Source: CAWDJT01 sp963828705
GTDB lineage: Bacteria; Desulfobacterota; Syntrophobacteria; Syntrophobacterales; Syntrophobacteraceae
Reading direction: 5' to 3'
DNA: 64,000 nt
Assembly (NCBI GenBank): GCA_963828705.1
Contig: CAWHGA010000025.1
Location: forward strand, 70,534-134,533
Shown here: one piece after another, positions 46,282 to 55,154 of the stretch
Layout: every line of letters starts with the position of its first letter
Numbering within the stretch: position 1 is the first letter of the stretch
Notes under the pieces: generated by a model
Database searches by the model: none
Told to the model about the DNA's origin: nothing
What the model saw: only the letters and a program-made list of their open reading frames with translations
Made by a program: the position numbers and the translations under genes

Positions 46282-47820
46282 TCATCCTTGTTGAAGATTG
46301 TCTTGCAGATCCGACCAGTGTTCCCATTTCAGGGGAATGTGCGGCGACCAGAAGAGTTGGCGGAAGTGGTAGCCGTAAATGGCCAAAGTGACCACATCGG
46401 CCGAAGCCCGGCGGTATTTGGAGATAACCTCCTTGAGCGCACGTCGGTAGAAACCGCGGCTGGCCTTCTGATCAGCCAAGCCAAGATACCAGAGCGAACG
46501 CACCAAGGTAAACAGATCATTACGTTCCAGCGTGGTATTGGCTTTTGGCTGGTAGTGTCGGAGGAAGGCCAGGATGCGTTTGTGGAACATCTCCGGCGAG
46601 TAGATGGTGCTCATCACCCAGCGATAGCCATCGATGATGGACTGACGATCCATCTTGGGGATGAAATTGAGGCTGCCGCTCATATCCGTGTTGTCGCCGG
46701 ACGACTTGAAGAGCAGTCGTCCTTCCTGCTCCAGGCGCTTATACAGACGCGTCCCTGGAATGGCGGTGAGCAAGCCGATCATGGCGGTCACCACGCCGGT
46801 CTTCTGGACGAAATCCACCTGCCGCTGAAAAATGTCCGGCGGGTCGTTGTCAAAACCGATGATGAACCCTCCCATAACCGCCAGGCCATGGTTCTGAATG
46901 GTAATGACCGCGTCCTCCAGGTTACCCCGCAGGTTTTGCGCCTTACCGCATTCCTTGAGACTGGCTTCAGACGGCGTTTCCAGGCCAAGAAACACCTTGT
47001 TGAAACCGGCTGCAGCCATGAGGTCCATGAGTTCTTCGTCTTCAGCCAGATCCACGGATGCTTCGGTGTAGAAGGTGAAGGGCATCTGCCGCTGCAGCTG
47101 CCAGGAAATGACGGCCCGCAGCAGGCGTTTCACCTTGGCCTTGTTGCCGATGAAATTGTCGTCAACGATGAACACCGACCCGCGCCAATCGCGTTGGTAC
47201 AAAGCGTCCAGTTCCGCCAGGACCTGCTCGCTGGCTTTGGAGCGCGGAACGCGCCCGTTCAAGATGATGATGTCGCAGAATTCACAATTGAACGGGCAAC
47301 CTCGTGAATACTGAACGCTCATCGCCGAATAGTCACGCAAAGAGATCAAATCCCAGAGCGGCACAGGTGTCTGGGTAAGGTCCGGTCGGTCGGTCGAATC
47401 GTAAATCCTTCTGGCCTGCCCTGCCTGCAGATCCGTCACGAACGGCGCCAGATTGATTTCCGCTTCGCCGAGCACCAGATGGTCAACCTCGCCGTAGTCA
47501 TCCCGATAGGTGTTGAACAACGGGCCACCACCGACGGTTTTCACGCCGAGTTTGCGACAGCGGTCGATGACGTGGCGAGCCGAATCTTTCTGCGCCACCA
47601 TGGCGCTGATGAAAACCAGGTCGGCCCAAAGCAGATCTGCATCTCGCAGGTCCTGGACGTTCATGTCCACCAGGCGCTTCACCCAGGATGCCGGGAGCAT
47701 GGCGGCGACGGTCAGAGCCCCCAAAGGCGGGAAAGCGGCTTTGCGACGAACGATTTTCAGAGCGTATTTGAAACTCCAAAAGGTCTCTTCCACTCGGGGA
47801 TACACCAACAAGATCTTCAT
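46282..47820 (-). CDS. B12-binding-type radical SAM protein, DUF4070-like
   Basis: ATG at 47820 with AAGGAGG; upstream ATGs at 47847 lack a site. 512 residues. The Rossmann-like N-terminal part 'KILLVYPRVEETFWSFKYAL' to 'GVKTVGGGPLFN' is of B12-binding type, but the DXHXXG cobalamin motif is not evident. The radical SAM cluster motif is 'YSRGCPFNCEFCDIIILNGR'. The C-terminal part resembles the DUF4070 group, which includes the hopanoid methylase HpnP and other uncharacterised members. 31 bases separate it from GTPase B. Substrate unknown; a lipid is an attractive guess. Confidence 0.82.
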   Translation of the reverse strand: MKILLVYPRVEETFWSFKYALKIVRRKAAFPPLGALTVAAMLPASWVKRLVDMNVQDLRDADLLWADLVFISAMVAQKDSARHVIDRCRKLGVKTVGGGPLFNTYRDDYGEVDHLVLGEAEINLAPFVTDLQAGQARRIYDSTDRPDLTQTPVPLWDLISLRDYSAMSVQYSRGCPFNCEFCDIIILNGRVPRSKASEQVLAELDALYQRDWRGSVFIVDDNFIGNKAKVKRLLRAVISWQLQRQMPFTFYTEASVDLAEDEELMDLMAAAGFNKVFLGLETPSEASLKECGKAQNLRGNLEDAVITIQNHGLAVMGGFIIGFDNDPPDIFQRQVDFVQKTGVVTAMIGLLTAIPGTRLYKRLEQEGRLLFKSSGDNTDMSGSLNFIPKMDRQSIIDGYRWVMSTIYSPEMFHKRILAFLRHYQPKANTTLERNDLFTLVRSLWYLGLADQKASRGFYRRALKEVISKYRRASADVVTLAIYGYHFRQLFWSPHIPLKWEHWSDLQDNLQQG

Positions 47821-47891
47821 GATACCTCCTTGTTCTGAGTTCATCATGCTTGATTGCCTAGAACTATCTCAAAATGGCCGAACGTTGTGAT

Positions 47892-47959
47892 CGTCATTCC
47901 GGCGAAAGCCGGAATCAGTTTTTCCAGGGGTTCTGGACCCGGCTTTCGCCGGGGTGACG
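47892..47959. repeat. intact copy of the GTCATTCC-type palindromic repeat
   Basis: CGTCATTCCGGCGAAAGCCG (continuing GAATCAG) faces TCTGGACCCGGCTTTCGCCG (continuing GGGTGACG). It lies in the 223-base gap between the glycosyltransferase and the radical SAM gene; nothing else is seen there. Confidence 0.8.
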
Positions 47960-48043
47960 GTGTAAGCGAGTTTTGAGATAGTTTCTGAGAGCTGCCCACG
48001 TCGTGGCTCACCTGCCATGCCGGCGCGAATGCGGCTTGATGGT

Positions 48044-49525
48044 TCAATCCAGGGTAAATTGGGACGGCCACGGCGCTGCCTCCTGGAGGTTGGCCAGCAA
48101 CCACTGAAAATCATCGCGGAAGCTTTCATAGTCGGCCGCCAGGGCATAGCGACTGGCGCCGCTGCTGATCAGCGGCACAATGTCCTGGTGCCATTCATAA
48201 CCCCAACGGGCGAACAGGTTCCGCAGGGCTTCATTGAGGCGCCGCGTCGAATTCCGGCTGCCGGAATGCTCCTCAAACCAGCTGCGCGGTGTGAACTGGT
48301 CGCGGTGGCCAAGCACGAAAGCAATGGTTTGAGGCAATTCGGCATCGGCTACGGCCATGCCGGTTTGTTGGCCAAAGATCTCCGGATTCATGCCCGCCAT
48401 CGAAGACGAAATCACGCACGGCAAGTCCGCTCGGAAAAACTCGTAGATGCTGCGACAGGCGTTTTCGTAAAGGGAAAGGTGCACCCCCATGCGGCACCGG
48501 GCCAGATACTCGGGTACCTCGGAGCGTCGCACATTGGCCACCACTCGAACCCGCTCCTCCAACCCCAGCCAGCGCACCTGCGCCTCCAGGGTGGCGACAT
48601 TGGCTTCACTGCCGCGTCCCAGGAACAGAACCGTGGCCTGGTCCAGCAATGGGTGCCGGAGCAGCTCCAGCATCAAGGCATGGCGCTTGCGCGGCATGTC
48701 GTCAAAAGTGGCGTTGAAAACGATGTCGAATTCTTTTGGCCGGCCATCGGTCCGCAACTCAGTTTCCTCCAGAAAGTCGCCGTGCGCCAGGGGCAGCACC
48801 TCCACCGAATCGTGGTGCTGCAGGAAAGCGCGATCTTCGGGGGAAGCGATCCCAAACACACACGGGTCTTCCAGAGTGGTAAAAAGGCGCCACCAGGTGT
48901 GACGCCAGACAACCCCCATGGGCGGTTCGGCAAACACCACATAACGGGAACTGATCCGCGCCAGCAGTTGTGGCCCCAGCGCCACCAGCAGATAGGGCAG
49001 GGAAAACACCCGCAGAATGCCCTTGGCTCCGGGCCCCCGGTGGCTTTTGAGGAACTGGCAGAAATGGCGCAGCTTGAAGGTCTTCTGGGGTTTGAACGCC
49101 AGCTTCTCCGCCATGTTCCGCACTTCCGCCGCCAGAAATCCCTGCATTTCCCGCAAGGTCCGGTGCTGCCGAGTGGCTTGCAGCAGCCACGACCACTGCC
49201 GAGGAAACGGCAGGAAGCCGAGAAATAACAGGGCCTGTTGTGCCCAGAACGAATCCGTGGAATCCGCCGCCAGCCGCTGAAATCGACTGCACCTCTCAGC
49301 CAGCGCCTGGTAAGGCCAAAGGATCCCTTTTTCGACCTCAAGCCAGGGGCGTTCCCACACTAGCAGCCGATGAAGCGCGGCCATCACCTCTTGCCGCAGG
49401 TGCTCCAAGGCGTCAGCATCGGTGCCGGCAAACAGGGAGCCGCTGTCGGCCATCTCCAGAAACCGTTCGAAGGTTCGCAGCGCCTGGCGACCAGCATGAG
49501 TCACCTGAAGATCAGGGTTTTTCAT
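48044..49525 (-). CDS. glycosyltransferase with GT-B C-terminal domain
   Basis: About 493 residues from the ATG at 49525; a GTG at 49537 is possible. The N-terminal 200 residues are helical and not recognised. From about residue 260 the GT4-like pattern appears: 'IVFNATFDDMPRKRHALMLE', 'ATVLFLGRGSE', 'GLEERVRVVANV', 'LARCRMGVHLSLYENACRSI', 'YEFFRADLPCVISSSMAGMN'. It probably transfers a sugar in surface polysaccharide synthesis. No signal peptide, no frame breaks. Its transcript may run into the downstream radical SAM-GTPase operon. Confidence 0.75.
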   Translation of the reverse strand: MKNPDLQVTHAGRQALRTFERFLEMADSGSLFAGTDADALEHLRQEVMAALHRLLVWERPWLEVEKGILWPYQALAERCSRFQRLAADSTDSFWAQQALLFLGFLPFPRQWSWLLQATRQHRTLREMQGFLAAEVRNMAEKLAFKPQKTFKLRHFCQFLKSHRGPGAKGILRVFSLPYLLVALGPQLLARISSRYVVFAEPPMGVVWRHTWWRLFTTLEDPCVFGIASPEDRAFLQHHDSVEVLPLAHGDFLEETELRTDGRPKEFDIVFNATFDDMPRKRHALMLELLRHPLLDQATVLFLGRGSEANVATLEAQVRWLGLEERVRVVANVRRSEVPEYLARCRMGVHLSLYENACRSIYEFFRADLPCVISSSMAGMNPEIFGQQTGMAVADAELPQTIAFVLGHRDQFTPRSWFEEHSGSRNSTRRLNEALRNLFARWGYEWHQDIVPLISSGASRYALAADYESFRDDFQWLLANLQEAAPWPSQFTLD

Positions 49526-49537
49526 AAGAACGCACAT

Positions 49538-49977
49538 CCAGAATCAGCAGCAGTTCGACTCCTGAAACCCGACCGGAATCGGGTGTGGTCGAAACCCGGC
49601 AGGATTTAGAATAGAATGCCCCTCACCTTGCCATTGGGTCTCAGGCGGTTATGGGGCGGTCAATATGCTTAGCGGACCAGGGGGAGGAAACAAAAAGCGG
49701 TTGTGGATGTCATATAATCAATAGCCGGGAAGGTTCGGATGCCCCAGGAAGTGTCTCCAGTATAGCCTTCCGAATGTGCACTTGAAAAGCCCAAAAGAAC
49801 CGACCGCAAGGCTGTCGGGTTCAGGATCGGTTTGTCCTGGGGTGGTTGCTCTCCAGCAAGAGCATCATTGCCACCGGCCATGGGTCTGTGGCATATTTGC
49901 GGCGATGCGGTGCCCGCAGGTATTGGACTTGTTACCAGACCATCATGCTTGATTACCGAAGAAGGAGTAGATGGACC
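49538..49977. other. 440-base intergenic region, no gene recognised
   Basis: Divergent promoters are expected here, for the minus-strand glycosyltransferase and the plus-strand DUF4337-like gene. I tested it for SRP, 6S and RNase P RNA signatures and found none that held. Several short GC-rich inverted repeats occur around 49800-49830 (AACCGACC/GGTTC-like), too weak to name. Confidence 0.4.
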
Positions 49978-50562
49978 ATGGCTGAAGTGGAACTCCCCAA
50001 TCCGAATGAACTCTGCGAACTCAAAGAAAAGACCTTCACCAAGAGAGTAGCACTGATCACCGCAGTGTTCGCGGTGTGTTTGGCCATTACCTCCCTGGGT
50101 GGCAGCAATGCCATGAAGGAAATGCTGCTGGCGCAGCAGCAATCATCGGATCAGTGGGCCTTTTACCAGGCCAAGGTGATCCGGGAGCACCTCTACCGCA
50201 GTCAGAAGATGCGCCTGGAACTGGACCTCGCGGTGGCTGGGGATTCCCTGCCGCCAGCCGTCCGCCAGCAGATGGAAGAAGCCTTGAAACAGATTGCCGC
50301 GGAAGAGGAACGCTACCGGATCGAGAAAAAGGAAATCGAACAGGCAGCCAAGAAACTCGAACACGAACGTGACGTCAACCGCGCCAAAGACCCTTATTTC
50401 GATTATGCCGAAGTCTTGCTCCAGATCGCTATCGTCATGGCGTCCATCTCGATTATCGCCTCGTCCGCGATGATGTTCTTTTTTGCGCTGGGTGCGGCCA
50501 TTCTGGGTGCCTTGCTGAGTGTCAACGGGTTCTTTTTGCTGGTCCACCTTCCTTTTCTCTGA
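49978..50562 (+). CDS. DUF4337-type membrane protein
   Basis: 194 residues; GAAGGAG precedes the ATG. An N-terminal TM ('ALITAVFAVCLAITSLGG') is followed by 'SNAMKEMLLAQQQSSDQWAF', then 'YQAKVIREHLYRSQ' typical of DUF4337. A charged helical middle and two C-terminal TMs ('IAIVMASISIIASSAMMFFF', 'LGAALSVNGFFL'-like) complete it. Function unknown; widespread in Gram-negative bacteria. Confidence 0.82.
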   Translation: MAEVELPNPNELCELKEKTFTKRVALITAVFAVCLAITSLGGSNAMKEMLLAQQQSSDQWAFYQAKVIREHLYRSQKMRLELDLAVAGDSLPPAVRQQMEEALKQIAAEEERYRIEKKEIEQAAKKLEHERDVNRAKDPYFDYAEVLLQIAIVMASISIIASSAMMFFFALGAAILGALLSVNGFFLLVHLPFL

Positions 50563-50981
50563 GAGCTGGTCTGAAAATCTCCCCAGCCCCCATTGAAAAA
50601 GGGGGGAAATGCCCGCCACGGCTGGAGGGTATTCCCCCCGCTTGCGGGCAGTAGGCGCCTCCGCCCACCGGCTACCAGGGGCAGTTTGCGTTTCTCGCCA
50701 CGGGACCTCCCAACCCGCAGGGCTGGCTCAGCTATCAGTGCTCCAAGGCCAAGCTGCAATGGGTCAGCACCAGCATCAGCGGCCGTCACCGTGTTTTTGG
50801 GACCAAAATGAACGTTTTAAAGGAGGCCCTCGGGAGGTTGGTTCGACCTAACTTTGCTGGTCTACTGCGCTATGTTGCGGTGGCAAGTGGGATATCCATG
50901 AGCCATCTCCCTCAACCATGAGGATGAGGCAGGGAATGGACTGCTGCCCGCAGTAGCGGCTGAAAGGAGAAGAAAACCGAA
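50563..50981. other. 419-base region with short repeats and no supported gene
   Basis: CCCAGCCCCCATTGAAAAAG followed by GGGGGGAA at 50583-50609 is another common palindromic intergenic repeat. Open frames at 50593-50851 have proline- and arginine-rich translations without a recognisable domain and are probably noncoding. Confidence 0.4.
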
Positions 50982-51239
50982 ATGCCGGAAATATGCCGTT
51001 TCCTTGGAATAGCAATCTATATGTATTACCGCGAACATGCACCACCGCATTTTCATGCGGAGTATGGTGAGTTTGAGATCACGGTGGAAATTGAGACCGG
51101 TATTGTGTCCGGCCGCTTTCCAAGGCGGGCTCTCGGCCTTGTCCTTGAATGGTGTATACTTCACAAGGCAGAGCTCCTTGCCAATTGGGATCTCGCAATG
51201 AGAAAGCTGCCTCTCAACCCAATTTCTCCATTGGAGTAA
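50982..51239 (+). CDS. DUF4160 domain protein
   Basis: 85 residues with the DUF4160 core 'GIAIYMYYREHAPPHFHAEY', followed by 'GEFEITVEIETG' and a C-terminal helix 'LVLEWCILHKAELLANWDLA'. AAAGGAG precedes the ATG. DUF4160 genes are commonly followed by a DUF2442 gene, as here, and the pair is suspected of toxin-antitoxin-like behaviour without firm proof. Confidence 0.85.
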   Translation: MPEICRFLGIAIYMYYREHAPPHFHAEYGEFEITVEIETGIVSGRFPRRALGLVLEWCILHKAELLANWDLAMRKLPLNPISPLE

Positions 51240-51243
51240 GGCC

Positions 51244-51654
51244 ATGATCCTTCATGTTGAAGAAGCCAAATACCTTGGAGGCCACAGAGTGTGGCTCAGA
51301 TTTAATGATGGTTCTTGCGGAGAGGTCGATCTCTCTGATGAACTGGACGGTCCTATTTTTGAGCCTCTCAAGAACGTGGACTACTTTCGTCAGTTTGTTG
51401 TTCGTTACAACACCCTTTCCTGGCAGAATGGTGCTGACTTTGCGCCAGAGTTCCTTCGTGACACGCTTGCCCAACAAAATTCGCTGCAGCGTACGGCGCA
51501 AACGTTGGAAAGGGAGATACAATATGCAAAACCGGATCAAAATTTCTATTACTATCAATTTAGTCTTTATACTCATAGGCTTAGGACTGGTTGGCTTCGG
51601 CATCTACTACCGTACGAAGCCTCTTCCTCCCTTTATGCACATCATGTCGGCTGA
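51244..51654 (+). CDS. DUF2442 domain protein, 3' end uncertain
   Basis: Starts four bases after the DUF4160 stop. The DUF2442 part is 'EEAKYLGGHRVWLRFNDGSC', 'GEVDLSDELDGPIFEPLKN' and 'FRQFVVRYNTLSWQNGADFA' to 'PEFLRDT' (residues 1-76). The frame then stays open to 136 residues and overlaps the next gene by 130 bases. Members usually end soon after 'PEFL', so a small frame error near 51475 is likely. Confidence 0.75.
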   Translation: MILHVEEAKYLGGHRVWLRFNDGSCGEVDLSDELDGPIFEPLKNVDYFRQFVVRYNTLSWQNGADFAPEFLRDTLAQQNSLQRTAQTLEREIQYAKPDQNFYYYQFSLYTHRLRTGWLRHLLPYEASSSLYAHHVG

Positions 51655-51895
51655 TAAGGAGGGGAGCGTCACGGCTAAGAATGCTGCAGAATTCTTAACT
51701 GCGATGTCGTTATCTCGACCATGGGATGCAACACTGGCAGAACAGGCAGAAAAGGCAAAACAGCAAGCTCACAGTCAAGAGGGGAGCCGTGTGCTTTTCA
51801 CCACCTTATTCGTTATCGGAGGGATTGCTCTGGGTGTCTTTGGCGGCCTTCGTATCGCCAAAGGATTAAAAAGAGAACAGTTGGCGGATAACTAA
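51524..51895 (+). CDS. small membrane protein of unknown function
   Basis: 123 residues from an ATG with GGGAGATAC before it. An N-terminal TM ('ITINLVFILIGLGLVGFGIY') and a C-terminal TM ('LFTTLFVIGGIALGVFGGLR') flank a soluble loop of about 60 residues. Overlaps the open 3' end of the DUF2442 frame. No family recognised. Confidence 0.6.
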   Translation: MQNRIKISITINLVFILIGLGLVGFGIYYRTKPLPPFMHIMSADKEGSVTAKNAAEFLTAMSLSRPWDATLAEQAEKAKQQAHSQEGSRVLFTTLFVIGGIALGVFGGLRIAKGLKREQLADN

Positions 51896-52000
51896 AAGTT
51901 TTGTAGACCACCGATGGGGCAATGGGGACGTCTATGCTTATATACTTTATGGAAACCTCTGGTAACTTTCTGACTTATTTATGAAATTATATCCTCCACC

Positions 52001-52036
52001 CAGACAGTTGGAGCAGGCAAGCTGCTCAACTGTCTG
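52001..52036. repeat. hairpin with 15-16 bp arms
   Basis: CAGACAGTTGGAGCAG (52001-52016) pairs with CTGCTCAACTGTCTG (52022-52036), one bulged base. No T-run follows, so not a standard terminator. The surrounding 51896-52210 has no supported gene. Confidence 0.6.
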
Positions 52037-52210
52037 TGCGCCTACCGATAGTCTCCGCCCCTCCCACCAGATCATCAATCAACCCAAGAATGAAGCCACC
52101 TTCAAAAACCGTGCATTTCGTGCATCCTGCGTGATCTCACCATTGAAGACCCTGTTATCCTCCCGCTAAGTCGTAAAACCCACCGGCTGTTATAGGCTCC
52201 CTACGGATAG

Positions 52211-52413
52211 GCCGCGGAGCTCTACGCTGTCCCGGATCATCCCGATGTGGCCACGAGTCTGAACAGCCTCGCGTTGCTTTACAAGACCCAAGGCCAGTAC
52301 GGGCAGGCCGAGCCGCTCTGCAAGCGCTCGCTGGCGATCCGGGAGAAGGCCCTCGGCCCGGATCATCCCAATGTAGCTGAGAGCCTGAACAACCTCGCGG
52401 AGGGTGGTGTGGC
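52211..52413 (+). pseudogene. fragment of a kinesin-light-chain-type TPR protein
   Basis: Reads 'AAELYAVPDHPDVATSLNSL', 'ALLYKTQGQYGQAEPLCKRS', 'LAIREKALGPDHPNVAESLN' then NLAEG. That is about one and a half 42-residue TPR repeats of the NB-ARC/CHAT-associated kind. Unrelated sequence follows and no proper start is present. It is gene debris. The remaining 52414-52920 holds only short unsupported frames. Confidence 0.7.
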
Positions 52414-52920
52414 GTTTGGTCGCTCGCCCTCCATGGAAAGCACCCAGACCAACCTTTTCTCCAGGAGCTTTCCCCTCTCTTCCTCCCGTCCCGTTTTTCA
52501 CTTGACTTTCCAGAATATCCATAAGAATGTCGTGGCAAGTTGTCACTCGTTTGACAAATGGCAAACCCTTCGAAAGAAGGGGGCGCAAAGCACCTGACCT
52601 ACGTCCTTAAAGGATAGGGTAGCAGGGCTGCCAGGCGAGGACAGCGCCTCCGGGTCACGATTCCTTTGCCGATCATGCAGCAAGGCTCTATCTCATGGAG
52701 GCGCTGATTGCGAATGCCTCGTTCAGGTTTTGCCCGCCATAACGAATATCCCTGCCCATCCCAGGACCTTCCGGTCGTCGATTGAGTTCTTACCGTTTCT
52801 CCATTTGCTCTTGTGGTCACTACGTTTCACCGGTTCTGAGGACTCTTCGCGAAGTGCTTCGCGGCCTTTCAACAACATGAACATGCGGGACAACCATTCC
52901 ATTTGGGGAAAGGCGATTCT

Positions 52921-54118
52921 ATGCAGGGTCTCCGGTCGCTTGTCGTGGGCTCGATTTGCATTCTGGCGACGCTTCTGGTGCCTGTGGGTGTTTCGGCCAA
53001 AGCAAGCGGGCCTCGCTATGCAGAAGTCTACGATTTCGGCGTTGTTTCGGCCGACTCCCAGGCCAGGCACGTATTCACCGTGGCCAATAACAGCGATTCC
53101 GCGATGCGGATCGAACGGGCTTACGTTTCCTGCGATTCTGTCCAGATTCTCTCGTATCCCGAAAACATCCCTCCCCGGAAGAAAGGGCAGTTCGAAGTAA
53201 GGCTGATCCCAGTCGAAACCGGGGCGCTCGCCTGCGATGTCACAATCGAGACGGATTCCTTCCAACGGCGGTGTCCTGCTCTTCAAGCTGGAGGGAAAGA
53301 TCGCAGGGGCTATCCCGGCGAATCGAACCAGTTCGGTGCAACCTTCCAGGTTCAATCAATTGCTGACCCGAAAATTAAGAAGACACCATACCGCTGTGCT
53401 GATTTCAGCCGATGCCGTCCTGCAGAAGATCAAGGAAAAGCAAGAGATCGCCCTGGTCGATGTGCGCGACGAGAAGGAATATGCCAAATTCAGGATCCCC
53501 GGGTCCATCCATCTTCCCCTTCATGCAGTCAAAACCAAGGGGTTTCTCAAGAACCGAGCTGTGGTGCTGATCGCCGCGGGACCCGGCGACTCACAGGTGG
53601 AACAGGAATGCGAGCGTTTGCGAAACGCCGGATTTCTGGTTTCGACCCTCGACGGGGGCTTGATCGCATGGCAACAGAGAGGTGCTCCCATCGAAGGCGA
53701 TCTATTGGCTTTGAGCGAACTCAACAAGATATCGCCCCGGACCTATTTTGAGCAAAGACATTACTCCAACTGGATGGCCTTGAACGCCTGCGAATCTCGA
53801 AAAGACGAGGGTTCCTACTTTGTTCCGGAGGCCATCGCCTTGGCCTGCCCGACCAACCCGAAGCAATTCCTCGCCTGTTTCAAGGCCGCTCTAGGCAAGA
53901 ACAAAAGCGATTCGACCCGGTTGGTGCTGATCTTCAACGATGAAGGCAAGGACTACGAGAGGATGGAAAAGGCCCTGCAGACGGCGGGAACAGCAAACAT
54001 CTATTTTCTCCGGGGCGGTCTGGAAGGCTACCAGGCCTATCTGGAGCAGCAGGCGAGCCTGATCCGTGCCAGGGGAGTTCCCGAGAGGACCGCAACGAAA
54101 TGTCCGAGTTGTCAGTAA
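52921..54118 (+). CDS. exported DUF1573-rhodanese protein (one +1 shift)
   Basis: 398 residues after correction. ATG at 52921 with GGGGAAAGG upstream. Signal peptide about 1-27 ('LVPVGVSAKA'). Residues 30-125 are DUF1573-like ('YDFGVVSADSQARHVFTVAN', 'PRKKGQFEVRL'). Near 53260 an extra T shifts the frame. Then follow rhodanese domains: 'IALVDVRDEKEYAKFRIPGS' and 'TLDGGLIAWQQRGAPIEGDL'. The expected active-site Cys is replaced ('VVLIAAGPGDSQ'), while a second domain has 'YFLRGGLEGYQAYL'. Overlaps the transglutaminase-like gene by 19 bases. Probably periplasmic, role unknown. Confidence 0.75.
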
Positions 54119-55026
54119 GGAAGCCCAACGTTGTCGTTTTGACCCTTTGTCTGTTCTTGTGCCTCACGTTTTTTGCGGTGGTTCTGCGCAAAAGCGTCAA
54201 TCGGAGGGACAGTTTGCAGGGATCTCAAGGTAATGGCTATCCCATCGCCCGTCACGTTCAATACAGCATCACCCTGCAAAACGAATCGAACCGCCTCCTC
54301 GAAACAGCCGAACTCTGGGTGCACGCACCCGTGAACCAGACCGCGACACAGCGCCTTGAAAACCTGCGCACGTCGCATCCCTATGCGCTGATCGCTGATG
54401 ACCGGGGAAATCAGGCCGCCTATTTCGTCTTCCACAGCCTGCCGCCATATGACACCAAAATCGTCAGCGTCGAAGCAGATCTTACGTTATCCGCCATGCC
54501 AAATCCGCTACCTGCGCAAAACCTGGATGTCTTCCTGAAACCGGAGAGATTTATCGAATCCGATGATCCTGCCATTGGCCGGTTGGCACAAACCCTTCGG
54601 GCCGCGACCCCGCTCGAGACCGCGGGAAACATTTTCCACTGGGTGGCGGGAAACATTCGCTACGCTGGATATCTACCCAACGACCGCGGGGCGCTCTACG
54701 CCTTCAAGAACCGTCAGGGTGATTGTTCGGAGTTTGCCTATCTGTTCGCGGCCTGCTGCCGGGCGAGCGGTATCCCGGCGCGGGTGATCGGTGGGTACGT
54801 CTGTGATGCGGACACCATTCTCAACCCGGCCAATTACCACAACTGGGCGGAGTTCTATGTGAATGGGGTGTGGCGAGTCGCCGATCCGCAAAGAAGGGTC
54901 TTTATGCGAGATTCCTCTCAGTATGTGGCCATGCAAGTGCTTGGGGATCGGCCTGGAAACCCTCTAGGTGAAACCCACCGATTTCATTCCAGCGGGGATG
55001 GCATCAAGGTCAGCATGAGGCCATGA
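54100..55026 (+). CDS. membrane-anchored transglutaminase-like protein
   Basis: 308 residues with an N-terminal TM ('VVVLTLCLFLCLTFFAVVL'), soluble part outside. The transglutaminase-like catalytic triad is visible: Cys in 'FKNRQGDCSEFAYLF', His in 'NYHNWAEFYVNG' and Asp in 'WRVADPQRR'. 'CCRASGIPARVIGGYVC' is the usual family sequence. Such domains act as proteases, crosslinkers or amidases. Gene order suggests action on the giant secreted protein that follows, which is inference. Confidence 0.82.
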   Translation: MSELSVRKPNVVVLTLCLFLCLTFFAVVLRKSVNRRDSLQGSQGNGYPIARHVQYSITLQNESNRLLETAELWVHAPVNQTATQRLENLRTSHPYALIADDRGNQAAYFVFHSLPPYDTKIVSVEADLTLSAMPNPLPAQNLDVFLKPERFIESDDPAIGRLAQTLRAATPLETAGNIFHWVAGNIRYAGYLPNDRGALYAFKNRQGDCSEFAYLFAACCRASGIPARVIGGYVCDADTILNPANYHNWAEFYVNGVWRVADPQRRVFMRDSSQYVAMQVLGDRPGNPLGETHRFHSSGDGIKVSMRP

Positions 55027-55154
55027 AAAAGGGTTCCATAGGCGGGACGATACTTCAACCTGGCAGTTTCTTTTCTCCTGTGAGCACTCGGTTAAGCGGC
55101 ATTTTGCAAAGTCCGCTTGGTTGCTTGCAGCTCTTGGAAGCATGAGGAAGAACA

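Noticed and set aside
49538..49977. Possible 6S or SRP RNA in the long gap
   Set aside because: No SRP loop motif and no closed 6S-type stem with central bubble could be found.
50593..50851. Overlapping frames after the DUF4337-like gene
   Set aside because: Repeat-derived, Pro/Arg-rich translations without start signals.
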